Assembly (NCBI RefSeq): GCF_001077815.2
Contig: NZ_CP011310.1
Coordinates: forward strand, 2,790,001-2,854,000
Length of the DNA stretch: 64,000 nucleotides
Reading direction: 5' to 3'
From: Aurantiacibacter atlanticus
GTDB lineage: Bacteria; Pseudomonadota; Alphaproteobacteria; Sphingomonadales; Sphingomonadaceae
Shown: positions 54,022 to 62,642 of the stretch, one piece after another
Layout of the letters: every line of letters begins with the position of its first letter
How positions within the stretch are numbered: the first letter of the stretch is position 1
Program-made: the position numbers and the translations under genes
Notes under the pieces: model-generated
Databases searched by the model: none
Told to the model about the DNA's origin: nothing
What the model saw: the letters and a program-made list of their open reading frames with translations, nothing else

Positions 54022-56058
54022 TTATTCGAGTTCAAGGATGATGGCATCAACGACCAGCGTCTCGCCTTCATCGGCATTGATAGTGGCAACAATACCCGCT
54101 TTTTCAGCGCGCAGAATGTTCTCCATCTTCATCGCCTCGACCGTGGCGAGTGGCTGCCCTGCCTCAACCGCGTCTCCTGCGCCGACATGCAATTTCACAA
54201 GCAGGCCCGGCATGGGGCACAGCAGAAGCTTGGACGTATCGGGCGGAATTTTTTCGATCATGTGGCTGGCGAGTTCGGCAATGCGGGTTTGCAGCACCCG
54301 CACATCATGCTGGCGGCCATGCGTTGTCATGCGATAGCCGAGCCGGTTCTTTTCCAGCCTGATGCCGAAGGTGGCAATCGGTTGCGCGCCTTCGTCAGCA
54401 CCATCTGCGAACAGTGCCACATCGACAAGGCGATCACCCGGCGTGTAGAGAAATTCGAGCGTCAATTGCTCATCATCGACGGTGATACCGTCCTCTCCCA
54501 ATTCGACGACATGATCCTTGCCGTCAATCCGCACGGTCCAGTCCCCCGGAGGAGGGAGCGGGCCATTGAGCTGATCTGAAACGCGCCGCGCGCGATCGGC
54601 ATCGGCGGTGGCAACAATGCCTGCAACTGCCGCGAGTACGCGAACGGTCTGCCCGGACGTGGCGGCACCTTCGAAGCCATCGGGATATTCCTCGGCGATG
54701 AAACCGGTAGTCATATTGCCGCTGCGAAACCGCGGGTGCTGCATCAGGGCGGACAGGAAATCGACATTATGGCCAAGACCATCAAGTTCGATCAGGTCGA
54801 GCGCTTCGACCTGCAAATCGGCAGCTTCCTCGCGCGTTTCACCCCACGTCACCAGCTTAGCAATCATCGGATCGTAGAAGATCGACACCTCGCCACCTTC
54901 CTGCACACCTGAATCGATGCGCACGCCGTCTACTCCGCGCAAATCCCCATCCCATGCGTCGACCGGCGTCTGGTAACGCACCAGCCGTCCGGTGCTGGGC
55001 AGGAAGCCGCGATAAGGGTCTTCGGCATAGATGCGCGTTTCGATTGACCAGCCATCGATCCGCACGTCATCCTGCGCCATCTCCAGCTTTTCGCCCGCTG
55101 CCACGCGGATCATCAGTTCGACCAGATCGACCCCGGTGATCGCCTCTGTCACAGGATGTTCGACCTGCAGCCGCGTGTTCATTTCGAGGAAGTAGAAGCT
55201 TTCACCCGTGGTGTCTGCGCCAGAGACAATCAGTTCGACCGTTCCTGCCGAATGATAACCCACCGCCTGCGACAGGGCGACCGCCTGTTCGCCCATCTTG
55301 CGGCGCATTTCAGGGGTAACGAAGGGCGAAGGCGCTTCCTCCACCACCTTCTGATGGCGGCGCTGAATGCTGCATTCCCGCTCATTCAGATAGAGCACAT
55401 TGCCATGCTTGTCGCCCAGCACCTGTATTTCGATATGGCGCGGGTCGAGAATGAACTTCTCGATAAAAACGCGGTCATCACCAAAGGAGTTCAGCCCTTC
55501 GCGCTTGGTCGCCTCGAACCCTTCGCGCACGTCCTTTTCATTATAGGCAAGGCGCATGCCCTTGCCGCCGCCGCCCGCGCTGGCCTTCATCATGACAGGA
55601 TAGCCGATTTCGTCCGAAATGCGGACGGCGTGGTCGGTATCCTCGATCTCGCCGACGAAGCCCGGGACGACATTGACGCCCGCTTCCTTCGCCAGTTTCT
55701 TGGATTCAATCTTGTCGCCCATCGCCGCGATGGCATTGGCGGGAGGCCCGATAAACTCGATGCCCTCCTTGGCGAGAGCCTCAACAAAGCTGGCACGCTC
55801 GGACAGAAAACCATAGCCGGGATGCACCGCCTCAGCGCCGGTTTCCTTGCAGGCAGCGATGATCTTTTCAGGGATCAGGTAGGATTCATTGGCAGGCGCC
55901 GGTCCGATATGCACCGCTTCATCTGCCATTTGCACGAATGGGGCGCGCGCATCAGCATCGGAATAGACCGCCACTGTAGCGATACCCATGCGTCGCGCGG
56001 TCTTGATGACCCGGCACGCGATTTCACCGCGATTGGCTATAAGGATTTTGGAGAACAT
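54022..56058 (-). CDS. pccA: Propionyl-CoA carboxylase alpha (biotin) subunit
   Basis: 678 residues. The biotin carboxylase domain (about 1-450) has [20 protein letters not shown] and the ATP loop [18 protein letters not shown]-like middle region links it to the biotin carrier domain (about 605-678), with the biotinylated K644 in EAMKMEN. With PccB it carboxylates propionyl-CoA to (S)-methylmalonyl-CoA. Linked mutase and epimerase genes favour propionyl- over methylcrotonyl-CoA. Confidence 0.95.
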   Translation of the reverse strand: MFSKILIANRGEIACRVIKTARRMGIATVAVYSDADARAPFVQMADEAVHIGPAPANESYLIPEKIIAACKETGAEAVHPGYGFLSERASFVEALAKEGIEFIGPPANAIAAMGDKIESKKLAKEAGVNVVPGFVGEIEDTDHAVRISDEIGYPVMMKASAGGGGKGMRLAYNEKDVREGFEATKREGLNSFGDDRVFIEKFILDPRHIEIQVLGDKHGNVLYLNERECSIQRRHQKVVEEAPSPFVTPEMRRKMGEQAVALSQAVGYHSAGTVELIVSGADTTGESFYFLEMNTRLQVEHPVTEAITGVDLVELMIRVAAGEKLEMAQDDVRIDGWSIETRIYAEDPYRGFLPSTGRLVRYQTPVDAWDGDLRGVDGVRIDSGVQEGGEVSIFYDPMIAKLVTWGETREEAADLQVEALDLIELDGLGHNVDFLSALMQHPRFRSGNMTTGFIAEEYPDGFEGAATSGQTVRVLAAVAGIVATADADRARRVSDQLNGPLPPPGDWTVRIDGKDHVVELGEDGITVDDEQLTLEFLYTPGDRLVDVALFADGADEGAQPIATFGIRLEKNRLGYRMTTHGRQHDVRVLQTRIAELASHMIEKIPPDTSKLLLCPMPGLLVKLHVGAGDAVEAGQPLATVEAMKMENILRAEKAGIVATINADEGETLVVDAIILELE

Positions 56059-56092
56059 CTACGCTACGAACCTTTTATCATTTTAGCCATGC

Positions 56093-56302
56093 TTAGTCGT
56101 TGAAAAGACGCGCTGTCAGGTCTTCGCGTCGCTGGTCTTCGGTGGCAAGCCGCTTGAACAGCCAGTGAGCAGACAGGGCACCTGCAAAGAAACTGCCAAA
56201 CAGCGCGAGCCATCCCGCGGTGCCGTCATGGCTGAGAAAGTACCACATCCCTGGAATGACGAAGGAAAAAAACGCAATGGTGCGGGCAAGGTAAGCGTTC
56301 AC
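56093..56302 (-). CDS. Small two-segment membrane protein in the propionate operon
   Basis: 69 residues, starting [20 protein letters not shown]. Two hydrophobic segments (about 7-24 and 29-48) and a charged C-terminal tail. The start overlaps the mutase stop by four bases and the gene ends 34 bases before pccA, so it is translated with them. No family recognised; location implies cotranscription, not function. Confidence 0.75.
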   Translation of the reverse strand: MNAYLARTIAFFSFVIPGMWYFLSHDGTAGWLALFGSFFAGALSAHWLFKRLATEDQRREDLTARLFND

Positions 56303-58458
56303 TGCGCTGCCTCCATCTCCTCACCTGCAGGCGGCATATTGTGGCCCAGCAACCGCAGCAAATCAGCAGCGGCTTCAACCACATTGGTGCCCGGACCGTA
56401 AATGCCCTGCACGCCAGCTTTCTTAAGGAAATCATAGTCCGCAGGCGGGATCACGCCGCCTGCAACCACCTTGATATCAGCGCGACCTGCGTCTTTCAGA
56501 TGGCCTATAAGCTCGGGGATCAGCGTCTTGTGGCCTGCTGCCAGAGAGCTTGCGCCCACGGCGTCAACATTGCTTTCCAGCGCCAGTTTCGCAGTTTCTG
56601 CCGGTGTCTGGAACAGCGGGCCGGAAATGACTTCAAAGCCCATATCGGTAAAAGCCGATGCAATCACATTGGCCCCCCGGTCGTGGCCGTCCTGCCCCAT
56701 TTTGGCGACAAGGATGCGCGGCGTGTGATCAAGCCTGCGCGCAACTGCCTGCACCCCTGATACGACCTGCGCATAACGCGCATCGCCTTCATAGGCGGAG
56801 GCATAAATGCCCTTCACCGGGGTCGGCACGGTATCGTAACGACCAAACACATCCTCCATCGCGGAAGAAATCTCTCCCAACGTGGCATCATGGCGCGCTG
56901 CTTCCACCGCTAGAGCTAGCAAATTGCCATCGGCCCTTGCCCCCGCGCTCAAGGCTTTCAGCGCTTCCTTGCAGGCCGCTTCGTCACGAGCGGCGCGCAC
57001 CTTTTCCAGCCGCGCGACCTGGCTGGCGCGGACCGCGTGATTATCGATATCAAGGGTGTCGAGATGCGCCTCTTCCCCAAGGCGATATTTGTTCACGCCG
57101 ACGATCACCGTCTCGCCCTTGTCGACGCTCGCCTGCTTGGCAGCCGCGGCTTCTTCGATGCGAGCCTTGGGCATGCCGCTGGCAACAGCCTTGGTCATGC
57201 CGCCCAACTCATCGACCTCGGCCATCAATTCGCGGGCCTTCTCGGTCAATTCAGCGGTTAGCGCCTCTATATAATAACTGCCGCCCAGCGGATCGGCGAC
57301 ATTGGTAATACCGCTTTCTTCCTGCAGGACAAGCTGGGTATTGCGCGCGATGCGGGCAGAAAATTCGGTCGGCAGCGCCAGCGCCTCGTCCAGCGCATTG
57401 GTGTGCAGCGATTGCGTTCCGCCAAGCACGGCGGCCATCGCCTCTATCGTCGTCCGCATGACGTTGTTGTAAGGGTCCTGCTCTTGCAGCGAGACGCCAC
57501 TCGTCTGGCAGTGGGTGCGCAGCATCTTCGACTTGTCGCTCTGCGCGCCCAGCCCTTCCATCACGTCATGCCAAAGGGTGCGCGCCGCGCGCATCTTGGC
57601 GATCTCCATGAAGAAGTTCATGCCAATGCCCCAGAAGAAGCTGAGGCGCGGTGCAAAGGCATCAATATCGAGACCCGCCGCCATCGCGCGTCTGGCGTAT
57701 TCCTTGCCATCGGCAATGGTGAAGGCGAGCTCCTGTACTGCCGTCGCCCCGGCTTCGTGCATGTGATAGCCGCTGATCGAAATGGAATTGAAACGCGGCA
57801 TGTGCCGCGAGGTATAACCGATGATGTCCGACACTATCCGCATCGATGGTTCCGGCGGATAGATATAGGTATTGCGAACCATGAACTCTTTCAGGATATC
57901 GTTCTGAATGGTCCCCGAAAGCTTGTTCTGGCTCACGCCCTGCCGTTCACCCGCGACAATATAAAACGCCATTACCGGGATCACGGCGCCGTTCATCGTC
58001 ATCGAAACGCTCATCGTGTCGAGCGGGATCTGGTCAAACAGGATTTCCATGTCGCGCACGGTATCAATCGCAACGCCAGCCTTGCCGACATCGCCCACAA
58101 CGCGGCTGTGATCGCTGTCATAACCGCGATGGGTGGCAAGATCGAAGGCCACGCTCAGCCCCTTTTGGCCGGCGGCAAGGTTGCGGCGGTAAAAGGCGTT
58201 TGATTCCTCAGCGGTAGAGAAACCCGCATATTGCCGGATGGTCCAGGGGCGGCCGGTATACATGCTGGCATAGGGGCCGCGGGTAAAAGGCGCGAAACCG
58301 GGCAGGCCCGGATCGGACGGCGCATCTTCTGCGGTGTAAAGCGGCTGCACGGCGATGCCCTCGGGTGTGTTCCACGTCAGGTCACGGCCCTTGACTTCCT
58401 TGGCAGCCTTTTCATGCCAGTCTGATTTCGTCGGCTCAGAATTGTTGTTATCGGTCAT
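56299..58458 (-). CDS. scpA: Methylmalonyl-CoA mutase (large, homodimer-type)
   Basis: 719 residues. It isomerises (R)-methylmalonyl-CoA to succinyl-CoA using adenosylcobalamin. The TIM-barrel substrate domain (about 25-545) has [18 protein letters not shown] and [18 protein letters not shown]. The C-terminal B12 domain carries the base-off motif DGHDRG near residue 590 and [12 protein letters not shown]. One polypeptide holds both domains, as in single-gene MCMs; the partner MeaB/ArgK is not in the window. Confidence 0.97.
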   Translation of the reverse strand: MTDNNNSEPTKSDWHEKAAKEVKGRDLTWNTPEGIAVQPLYTAEDAPSDPGLPGFAPFTRGPYASMYTGRPWTIRQYAGFSTAEESNAFYRRNLAAGQKGLSVAFDLATHRGYDSDHSRVVGDVGKAGVAIDTVRDMEILFDQIPLDTMSVSMTMNGAVIPVMAFYIVAGERQGVSQNKLSGTIQNDILKEFMVRNTYIYPPEPSMRIVSDIIGYTSRHMPRFNSISISGYHMHEAGATAVQELAFTIADGKEYARRAMAAGLDIDAFAPRLSFFWGIGMNFFMEIAKMRAARTLWHDVMEGLGAQSDKSKMLRTHCQTSGVSLQEQDPYNNVMRTTIEAMAAVLGGTQSLHTNALDEALALPTEFSARIARNTQLVLQEESGITNVADPLGGSYYIEALTAELTEKARELMAEVDELGGMTKAVASGMPKARIEEAAAAKQASVDKGETVIVGVNKYRLGEEAHLDTLDIDNHAVRASQVARLEKVRAARDEAACKEALKALSAGARADGNLLALAVEAARHDATLGEISSAMEDVFGRYDTVPTPVKGIYASAYEGDARYAQVVSGVQAVARRLDHTPRILVAKMGQDGHDRGANVIASAFTDMGFEVISGPLFQTPAETAKLALESNVDAVGASSLAAGHKTLIPELIGHLKDAGRADIKVVAGGVIPPADYDFLKKAGVQGIYGPGTNVVEAAADLLRLLGHNMPPAGEEMEAAQ

Positions 58459-58482
58459 TATGCGTGTCCAGTGCGGCGCGGG

Positions 58483-58932
58483 TCAATTAGACCAATGTGC
58501 GCCTTCTTTTGGCGTTTCCATGATTTCGGTGAGTTGGCCCATCATGTCCTTGGGGTGAAGGAAGAAGATCGGCGTGCCATGCGCGCCGATGCGCGGGGGG
58601 CCAAGGATGCGCTTGCCCTGGCCCTCAAACCATTTGCGCGCGTCCTCGATATCCTCGACCTCAAAACAAATATGGTGCTGCCCGCCCAGGGGGTTCTTGA
58701 CGAGGAAGCCAGCTATGGGCGAGTTGTCGTCCAGCGGCTCTATCAGCTCGATCTGCGTGCCATTATAACCGCTGTCGGTGGGCGTATCGACGAAGCAGAC
58801 CTTCACCCCCTGCTCCTCCATATCGAAAGGCTTATGAACCTTGGTCGCACCCATTGTGTCAGTGAAATGCGCGATCGATTCCGCAATGGAAGGCGTTGCT
58901 ACGCCGATGTGATTGAGCCGTCCGAGCTTCAT
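58483..58932 (-). CDS. mce: Methylmalonyl-CoA epimerase
   Basis: 149 residues, VOC/glyoxalase fold. It converts (S)- to (R)-methylmalonyl-CoA. Metal ligands fit H8 in LNHIGVA, the Glu of IELIEPL, H86-like in HHICFEVEDIE and the Glu in QLTEIME. The start ATG 58932 overlaps the stop of the small membrane gene upstream by four bases, and 24 bases separate it from the mutase gene. Confidence 0.95.
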   Translation of the reverse strand: MKLGRLNHIGVATPSIAESIAHFTDTMGATKVHKPFDMEEQGVKVCFVDTPTDSGYNGTQIELIEPLDDNSPIAGFLVKNPLGGQHHICFEVEDIEDARKWFEGQGKRILGPPRIGAHGTPIFFLHPKDMMGQLTEIMETPKEGAHWSN

Positions 58933-59153
58933 GATGAAATTCTCCAAATTGCATTTGCGATGCCCAGACAAGTGATCGTTCCAAAGAGATACAAAGCAAT
59001 CACGGATACGAAATCGACATTTTCGTCCTCTCGAAGATCACCTCGAAAAAATATCATCGGGATGTAGGTGCGTACATTCTGCAATCCACTCACTCCGCGC
59101 CATGCAAAGGTGAAGGCGCATATCAGAAAGAGCCAGGCGACGGGCAGAAGCAT
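58929..59153 (-). CDS. Second small membrane protein in the propionate operon
   Basis: 74 residues (75 if GTG 59156 is used). Two hydrophobic segments (about 3-17 and 48-68) flank a loop with Arg and acidic residues (RGDLREDENVDF). It overlaps pccB by one to four bases at its start and mce by four at its end, so the three genes are coupled. No family recognised. Confidence 0.72.
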   Translation of the reverse strand: MLLPVAWLFLICAFTFAWRGVSGLQNVRTYIPMIFFRGDLREDENVDFVSVIALYLFGTITCLGIANAIWRISS

Positions 59154-60685
59154 CACAACGGCAAATTGTCATGCTTCTTCCACGGGTTCTCGAGGCTCTT
59201 GTTGGCCAGTTTGCGCAATCCCAGCGCAATGCGTTTCCGCGTTGAATGGGGATGGATCACTTCGTCGATATAACCGCGAGAAGCCGCCACGAAGGGATTT
59301 GCGAAGCGGTCTTCATATTCCTTCGTTTTCTCGGCGATCTTGTCGGGATCGTCGCGGTCCTGACGGAAGATGATTTCCACCGCGCCTTTGGCGCCCATCA
59401 CCGCAATCTCTGCGGTCGGCCATGCGTAGTTGAGATCGCCGCGCAAATGCTTGGATGCCATCACATCATACGCGCCGCCATAGGCCTTGCGGGTGATGAT
59501 CGTGATCTTGGGCACAGTTGCCTCACCATAGGCGAACAGCAATTTCGCACCGTGCTTGATGATGCCATTGTGCTCCTGTGACGTGCCGGGAAGGAAGCCG
59601 GGCACATCAACCAGGGTGACAATGGGAATGGAAAAGGCATCGCAAAAGCGCACGAAACGCGCGGCCTTGCGGCTGGCATTGATGTCCAGCACCCCTGCCA
59701 GGACCATCGGCTGATTGGCGACAAAGCCCACCGGCTTACCTTCGATCCGGCCAAAACCTGTAATGATATTTGGGCCATGCGCAGGCTGGATTTCGAAGAA
59801 AGTCCCCTCATCCACTATTTTCGCGATCACCTCATGCATGTCATAAGGCATGTTGGCATTTGCAGGGATCAGCGTGTCGAGGCTTTCTTCCAGCCGATCC
59901 CACGGATCATCGGTTGGCAATTCGGGCAATGCGGCTTGGTTGGAAGCGGGCAGAAAGCCCATCAGATCGCGCGCCGCGAGCAACGCCTCTATATCATTTT
60001 CCAGCGCAAGATCGGCAACGCTGGTCTTGGTGGTGTGCACCACTGCGCCGCCCAACTCTTCCTGCGTGACCTCTTCATTGGTGACAGTTTTGACCACTTC
60101 GGGGCCGGTCACGAACATGTAGGAGCTGTCCTTCACCATGAAGATGAAGTCCGTCATGGCGGGCGAATAGACCGCGCCGCCCGCGCAAGGCCCCATGATA
60201 AGCGAAAGCTGCGGCACCACGCCCGATGCCAGGACATTGCGCTGGAACACCTCGGCATAGCCGCCAAGGCTTGCCACGCCTTCCTGAATGCGCGCACCGC
60301 CGCTGTCATTAAGGCCGATGACAGGCGCGCCGACCTTCATCGCCATGTCCATCACCTTGCAGATCTTCTCCGCATGGCGTTTGGACAGCGAACCGCCAAA
60401 GACGGTGAAATCCTGACTGAATACATAGACCAGCCGGCCATTGATGGTTCCCGAACCGGTGACCACGCCATCGCCGGGAATCTTCTGATCCTGCATCCCG
60501 AAGTCGACACAATCATGTTCGACATAGGTATCGAGTTCTTCGAAACTGTCTTCGTCCAGCAGGATATCCAGCCGCTCGCGCGCGGTCAGCTTGCCCTTGG
60601 CGTGCTGCGCATCAATACGCTTTTGCCCGCCGCCCATCCGGGCGGCTTCGCGGCGTCGTTCCATTTCGGCGATATTTGCTGACAT
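59153..60685 (-). CDS. pccB: Propionyl-CoA carboxylase beta (carboxyltransferase) subunit
   Basis: 510 residues, the typical length. Landmarks: [21 protein letters not shown] split over about 30-50, [20 protein letters not shown] near 125-145, [17 protein letters not shown] and [21 protein letters not shown] near 365-385, ending KKHDNLPL. It transfers carboxyl from biotin to propionyl-CoA. It is the first gene of the operon, with the TTTGCAAA sites 75-98 bases upstream. Confidence 0.97.
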   Translation of the reverse strand: MSANIAEMERRREAARMGGGQKRIDAQHAKGKLTARERLDILLDEDSFEELDTYVEHDCVDFGMQDQKIPGDGVVTGSGTINGRLVYVFSQDFTVFGGSLSKRHAEKICKVMDMAMKVGAPVIGLNDSGGARIQEGVASLGGYAEVFQRNVLASGVVPQLSLIMGPCAGGAVYSPAMTDFIFMVKDSSYMFVTGPEVVKTVTNEEVTQEELGGAVVHTTKTSVADLALENDIEALLAARDLMGFLPASNQAALPELPTDDPWDRLEESLDTLIPANANMPYDMHEVIAKIVDEGTFFEIQPAHGPNIITGFGRIEGKPVGFVANQPMVLAGVLDINASRKAARFVRFCDAFSIPIVTLVDVPGFLPGTSQEHNGIIKHGAKLLFAYGEATVPKITIITRKAYGGAYDVMASKHLRGDLNYAWPTAEIAVMGAKGAVEIIFRQDRDDPDKIAEKTKEYEDRFANPFVAASRGYIDEVIHPHSTRKRIALGLRKLANKSLENPWKKHDNLPL

Positions 60686-60752
60686 GACTGATGACTCTGG
60701 CTTTTGTGAAACATGCGGGATGAAACCGCAGGGCCAAACAGTCCAATGTTAA

Positions 60753-60783
60753 ATTGCAAATTTGCAAACTGGATGTTTGCAAA
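60753..60783 (-). promoter_or_regulatory. ScfR/PccR-type operator (TTTGCAAA repeats)
   Basis: TTTGCAAA, an 8-bp palindrome, occurs at 60761-60768 and 60776-60783, seven bases apart, and a one-mismatch copy ATTGCAAA abuts at 60753-60760. They lie in the 129-base spacer before pccB. Paired TTTGCAAA palindromes are the operator of the ScfR-family regulator PccR in Rhodobacter, which controls pccB. No ScfR gene is in the window. Confidence 0.7.
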
Positions 60784-60814
60784 GTTTCCCCTGCGTGTGG
60801 GCGATATTTCTAAT

Positions 60815-61204
60815 TTATCTGAAAAGGAAAAGCCAGAACGCAGCCGTGGCGATAATTGCGAAGACGAAGACGGAGAATGCTGTCGTTCGCGCCGTGTCCA
60901 CCTGATAGCCCGCGCCGACATCCATGACAAAGTGTCGCAGACCTGATCCAAGATGCTGGAAAAACGCATAGGTGAGGCCGATCAGCACAATCATGCCAAC
61001 CCATGACGAAGCAAAGCCGTGGAATGTTTCATAGGCTTCAGGCCCGGCAGAGACGGCATAAAGCCACCACACCAGCATAGGCAGCCCGAGCAGCGCCATA
61101 CCGTCGCCCGTTATGCGATGGAAAATGGATGTAATCGCATGGATTTCCCACTTCCAGATAGACATATGGGGGGAAAGCGGGCGCTGCGGTTTGTTCTGAG
61201 CCAT
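60815..61204 (-). CDS. sdhC: Succinate dehydrogenase cytochrome b556 subunit
   Basis: 129 residues, three membrane segments (about 30-52, 67-90, 107-127). Family signatures are RPLSPHMSIWKWEIHAITSI spread over about 7-26, SIFHRITGDG and the heme-ligand His in GLRHFVMD (about 92). It anchors SdhAB to the membrane and binds quinone. sdhD, sdhA and sdhB are not adjacent on either side, which is unusual. ATG 61204 matches the family start. Confidence 0.93.
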   Translation of the reverse strand: MAQNKPQRPLSPHMSIWKWEIHAITSIFHRITGDGMALLGLPMLVWWLYAVSAGPEAYETFHGFASSWVGMIVLIGLTYAFFQHLGSGLRHFVMDVGAGYQVDTARTTAFSVFVFAIIATAAFWLFLFR

Positions 61205-61326
61205 TTTTCGTCCTTGTTTCTGCTTCGCCCTAAAGCAAGCTGCAGAGGCCTTGTAAAGCGCCGCGCGGCTCACGGTTGCCAAGCTCATGCGTCAAATCCC
61301 TTCGAAATGGCAAGAGCAGCGATGGA

Positions 61327-61749
61327 TCATGCGCGGCGATACAGGCCGCTTTGACCGGCAAGGTCATTCCTGATCGTGGTCGCGGCGACAGCTGCCTGGC
61401 CCATCGCATTGCCAATCTGGTCCAGCCCGACAACCACATCCCCGGCAGCAAACAAGCCCTCTGCGGATTCAAGTATGAAGATATCGTCATTACCCCGCGT
61501 CATCTGCTGGATCTCGAGATATTGTGGTTCTACCCCGTAATTCGCAGCATGCTGACGCATCCGCTTCAGCAAATCATTGCCTGAAATGCCATCGGGATAA
61601 CCGGCCAGATTGTGGCTGCAGGGTATCCAGCTGGCCCTGCTCGAATTACCATCGAACAGTTGCACCTCAAGATGATAGCGCGAAAGATAGACCGCAGCGG
61701 TCAAACCGGCAGGACCTCCCCCAACGATAATACAGTCACTGACATCCAT
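61327..61749 (-). pseudogene. Thioredoxin-reductase-like flavoprotein with deleted middle
   Basis: 140 residues in one open frame, but the family length is about 300. The N-terminal part (1-92) has the FAD motif IVGGGPAGLTAA and the early IPCSHNLAGYPDG segment. It then jumps at about residue 93 (IFIL to ESAEGLF) straight into the C-terminal FAAGDVV ... GQAAVAATTIR segment. The NAD(P)H domain between is absent, so reductase activity is not expected. An in-frame deletion of some 150-170 codons is the simplest reading; the 122-base spacer 61205-61326 shows nothing else. Confidence 0.75.
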
Positions 61750-61847
61750 GTTGCAGCCAAAGCATCACGAGAATGTCAGGGTCCAGCCCGCCCGCAGTGG
61801 AGGCCTGCAACCGTGCCGCGCTTTGGCGATGCGGATCAGAGCGGCGA

Positions 61848-62642
61848 TCAGACCAATGGCCAGGTGAGCCATCCCTTGCCTAGTGAAGCTCCTTCTTGGG
61901 CGAAATCCATCTCGCTTTTCTCGGGATGCATCGCGGCACCGATCAATATCAAGGCCGGCCCTTCCCCGAGCGCGGTTCGAGCGGCAATGGATAGCAGGTC
62001 TAGCCGGGTGTGAAAGCGACGCTCTTCCGGCAGACTTGCGCTTTCCACCAAAGCCACCGGCGTTTCACCGCTGAGGCCGGCATCGATAAGGCCACGAGCG
62101 ATCTCGGCCGCCGCCGATTTGCCCATGTAGATGGCCAGTGTCGCCTCCGGATCGGCAAGCGAACCCCAGTCCAGGGGAAGCAGCTTTCCTTTTCTCGTAT
62201 GGGCGGTGACGAATACCAGCTTTCTTGCGATGCCGCGCAGAGTCAGCGAATTTCTGATACTTGCCGATGCGGCACTTGCGGCGGTGATACCGGGACAGAT
62301 CGAAACTTTCAGCCCTGCCTCCCGACAGGCTGTCAGTTCTTCCATTGAACGTCCGAAGATGGACGGATCACCGCCTTTCAGTCGCACCACGCGTTCGCCC
62401 GCCCGCGCGGCTTCTACGATCAGGGTATCAATGCTCTTCTGGTCCTTCGAATGTTGACCTGCGCGCTTGCCGACTGACACCAGCCTGACATTGGAGGGCA
62501 CCAGATCGAGAACGCCCGGCCCGATCAGCGCATCGTGAAAAACCACGCTGGCCGCACAAATCAGTTTCTCAGCCTTTCGGGTAAGCAGATCGGGATCGCC
62601 CGGCCCCGCCCCCACCAGCCAGACTTCGCCTGGAGCTATCAT
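61848..62642 (-). CDS. cobA: Uroporphyrinogen-III C-methyltransferase
   Basis: 264 residues. It methylates uroporphyrinogen III to precorrin-2, the first step to siroheme and cobalamin. SUMT signatures: VWLVGAGPGDPDLLTRKA (about 7-24), VVRLKGGDPSIFGR and the PGITAASAASA segment. CysG-type oxidase/ferrochelatase domains are absent. It overlaps the nitrate reductase gene by four bases, consistent with supplying siroheme for nitrite reductase. Confidence 0.95.
   Translation of the reverse strand: MIAPGEVWLVGAGPGDPDLLTRKAEKLICAASVVFHDALIGPGVLDLVPSNVRLVSVGKRAGQHSKDQKSIDTLIVEAARAGERVVRLKGGDPSIFGRSMEELTACREAGLKVSICPGITAASAASASIRNSLTLRGIARKLVFVTAHTRKGKLLPLDWGSLADPEATLAIYMGKSAAAEIARGLIDAGLSGETPVALVESASLPEERRFHTRLDLLSIAARTALGEGPALILIGAAMHPEKSEMDFAQEGASLGKGWLTWPLV

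Noticed and set aside
55156..56103. Long rightward frame opposite pccA
   Set aside because: It has no recognisable domain or ribosome site and lies entirely within a conserved carboxylase gene.
59777..60682. Long rightward frame opposite pccB
   Set aside because: His/Arg-rich shadow without a domain; the pccB reading is unambiguous.
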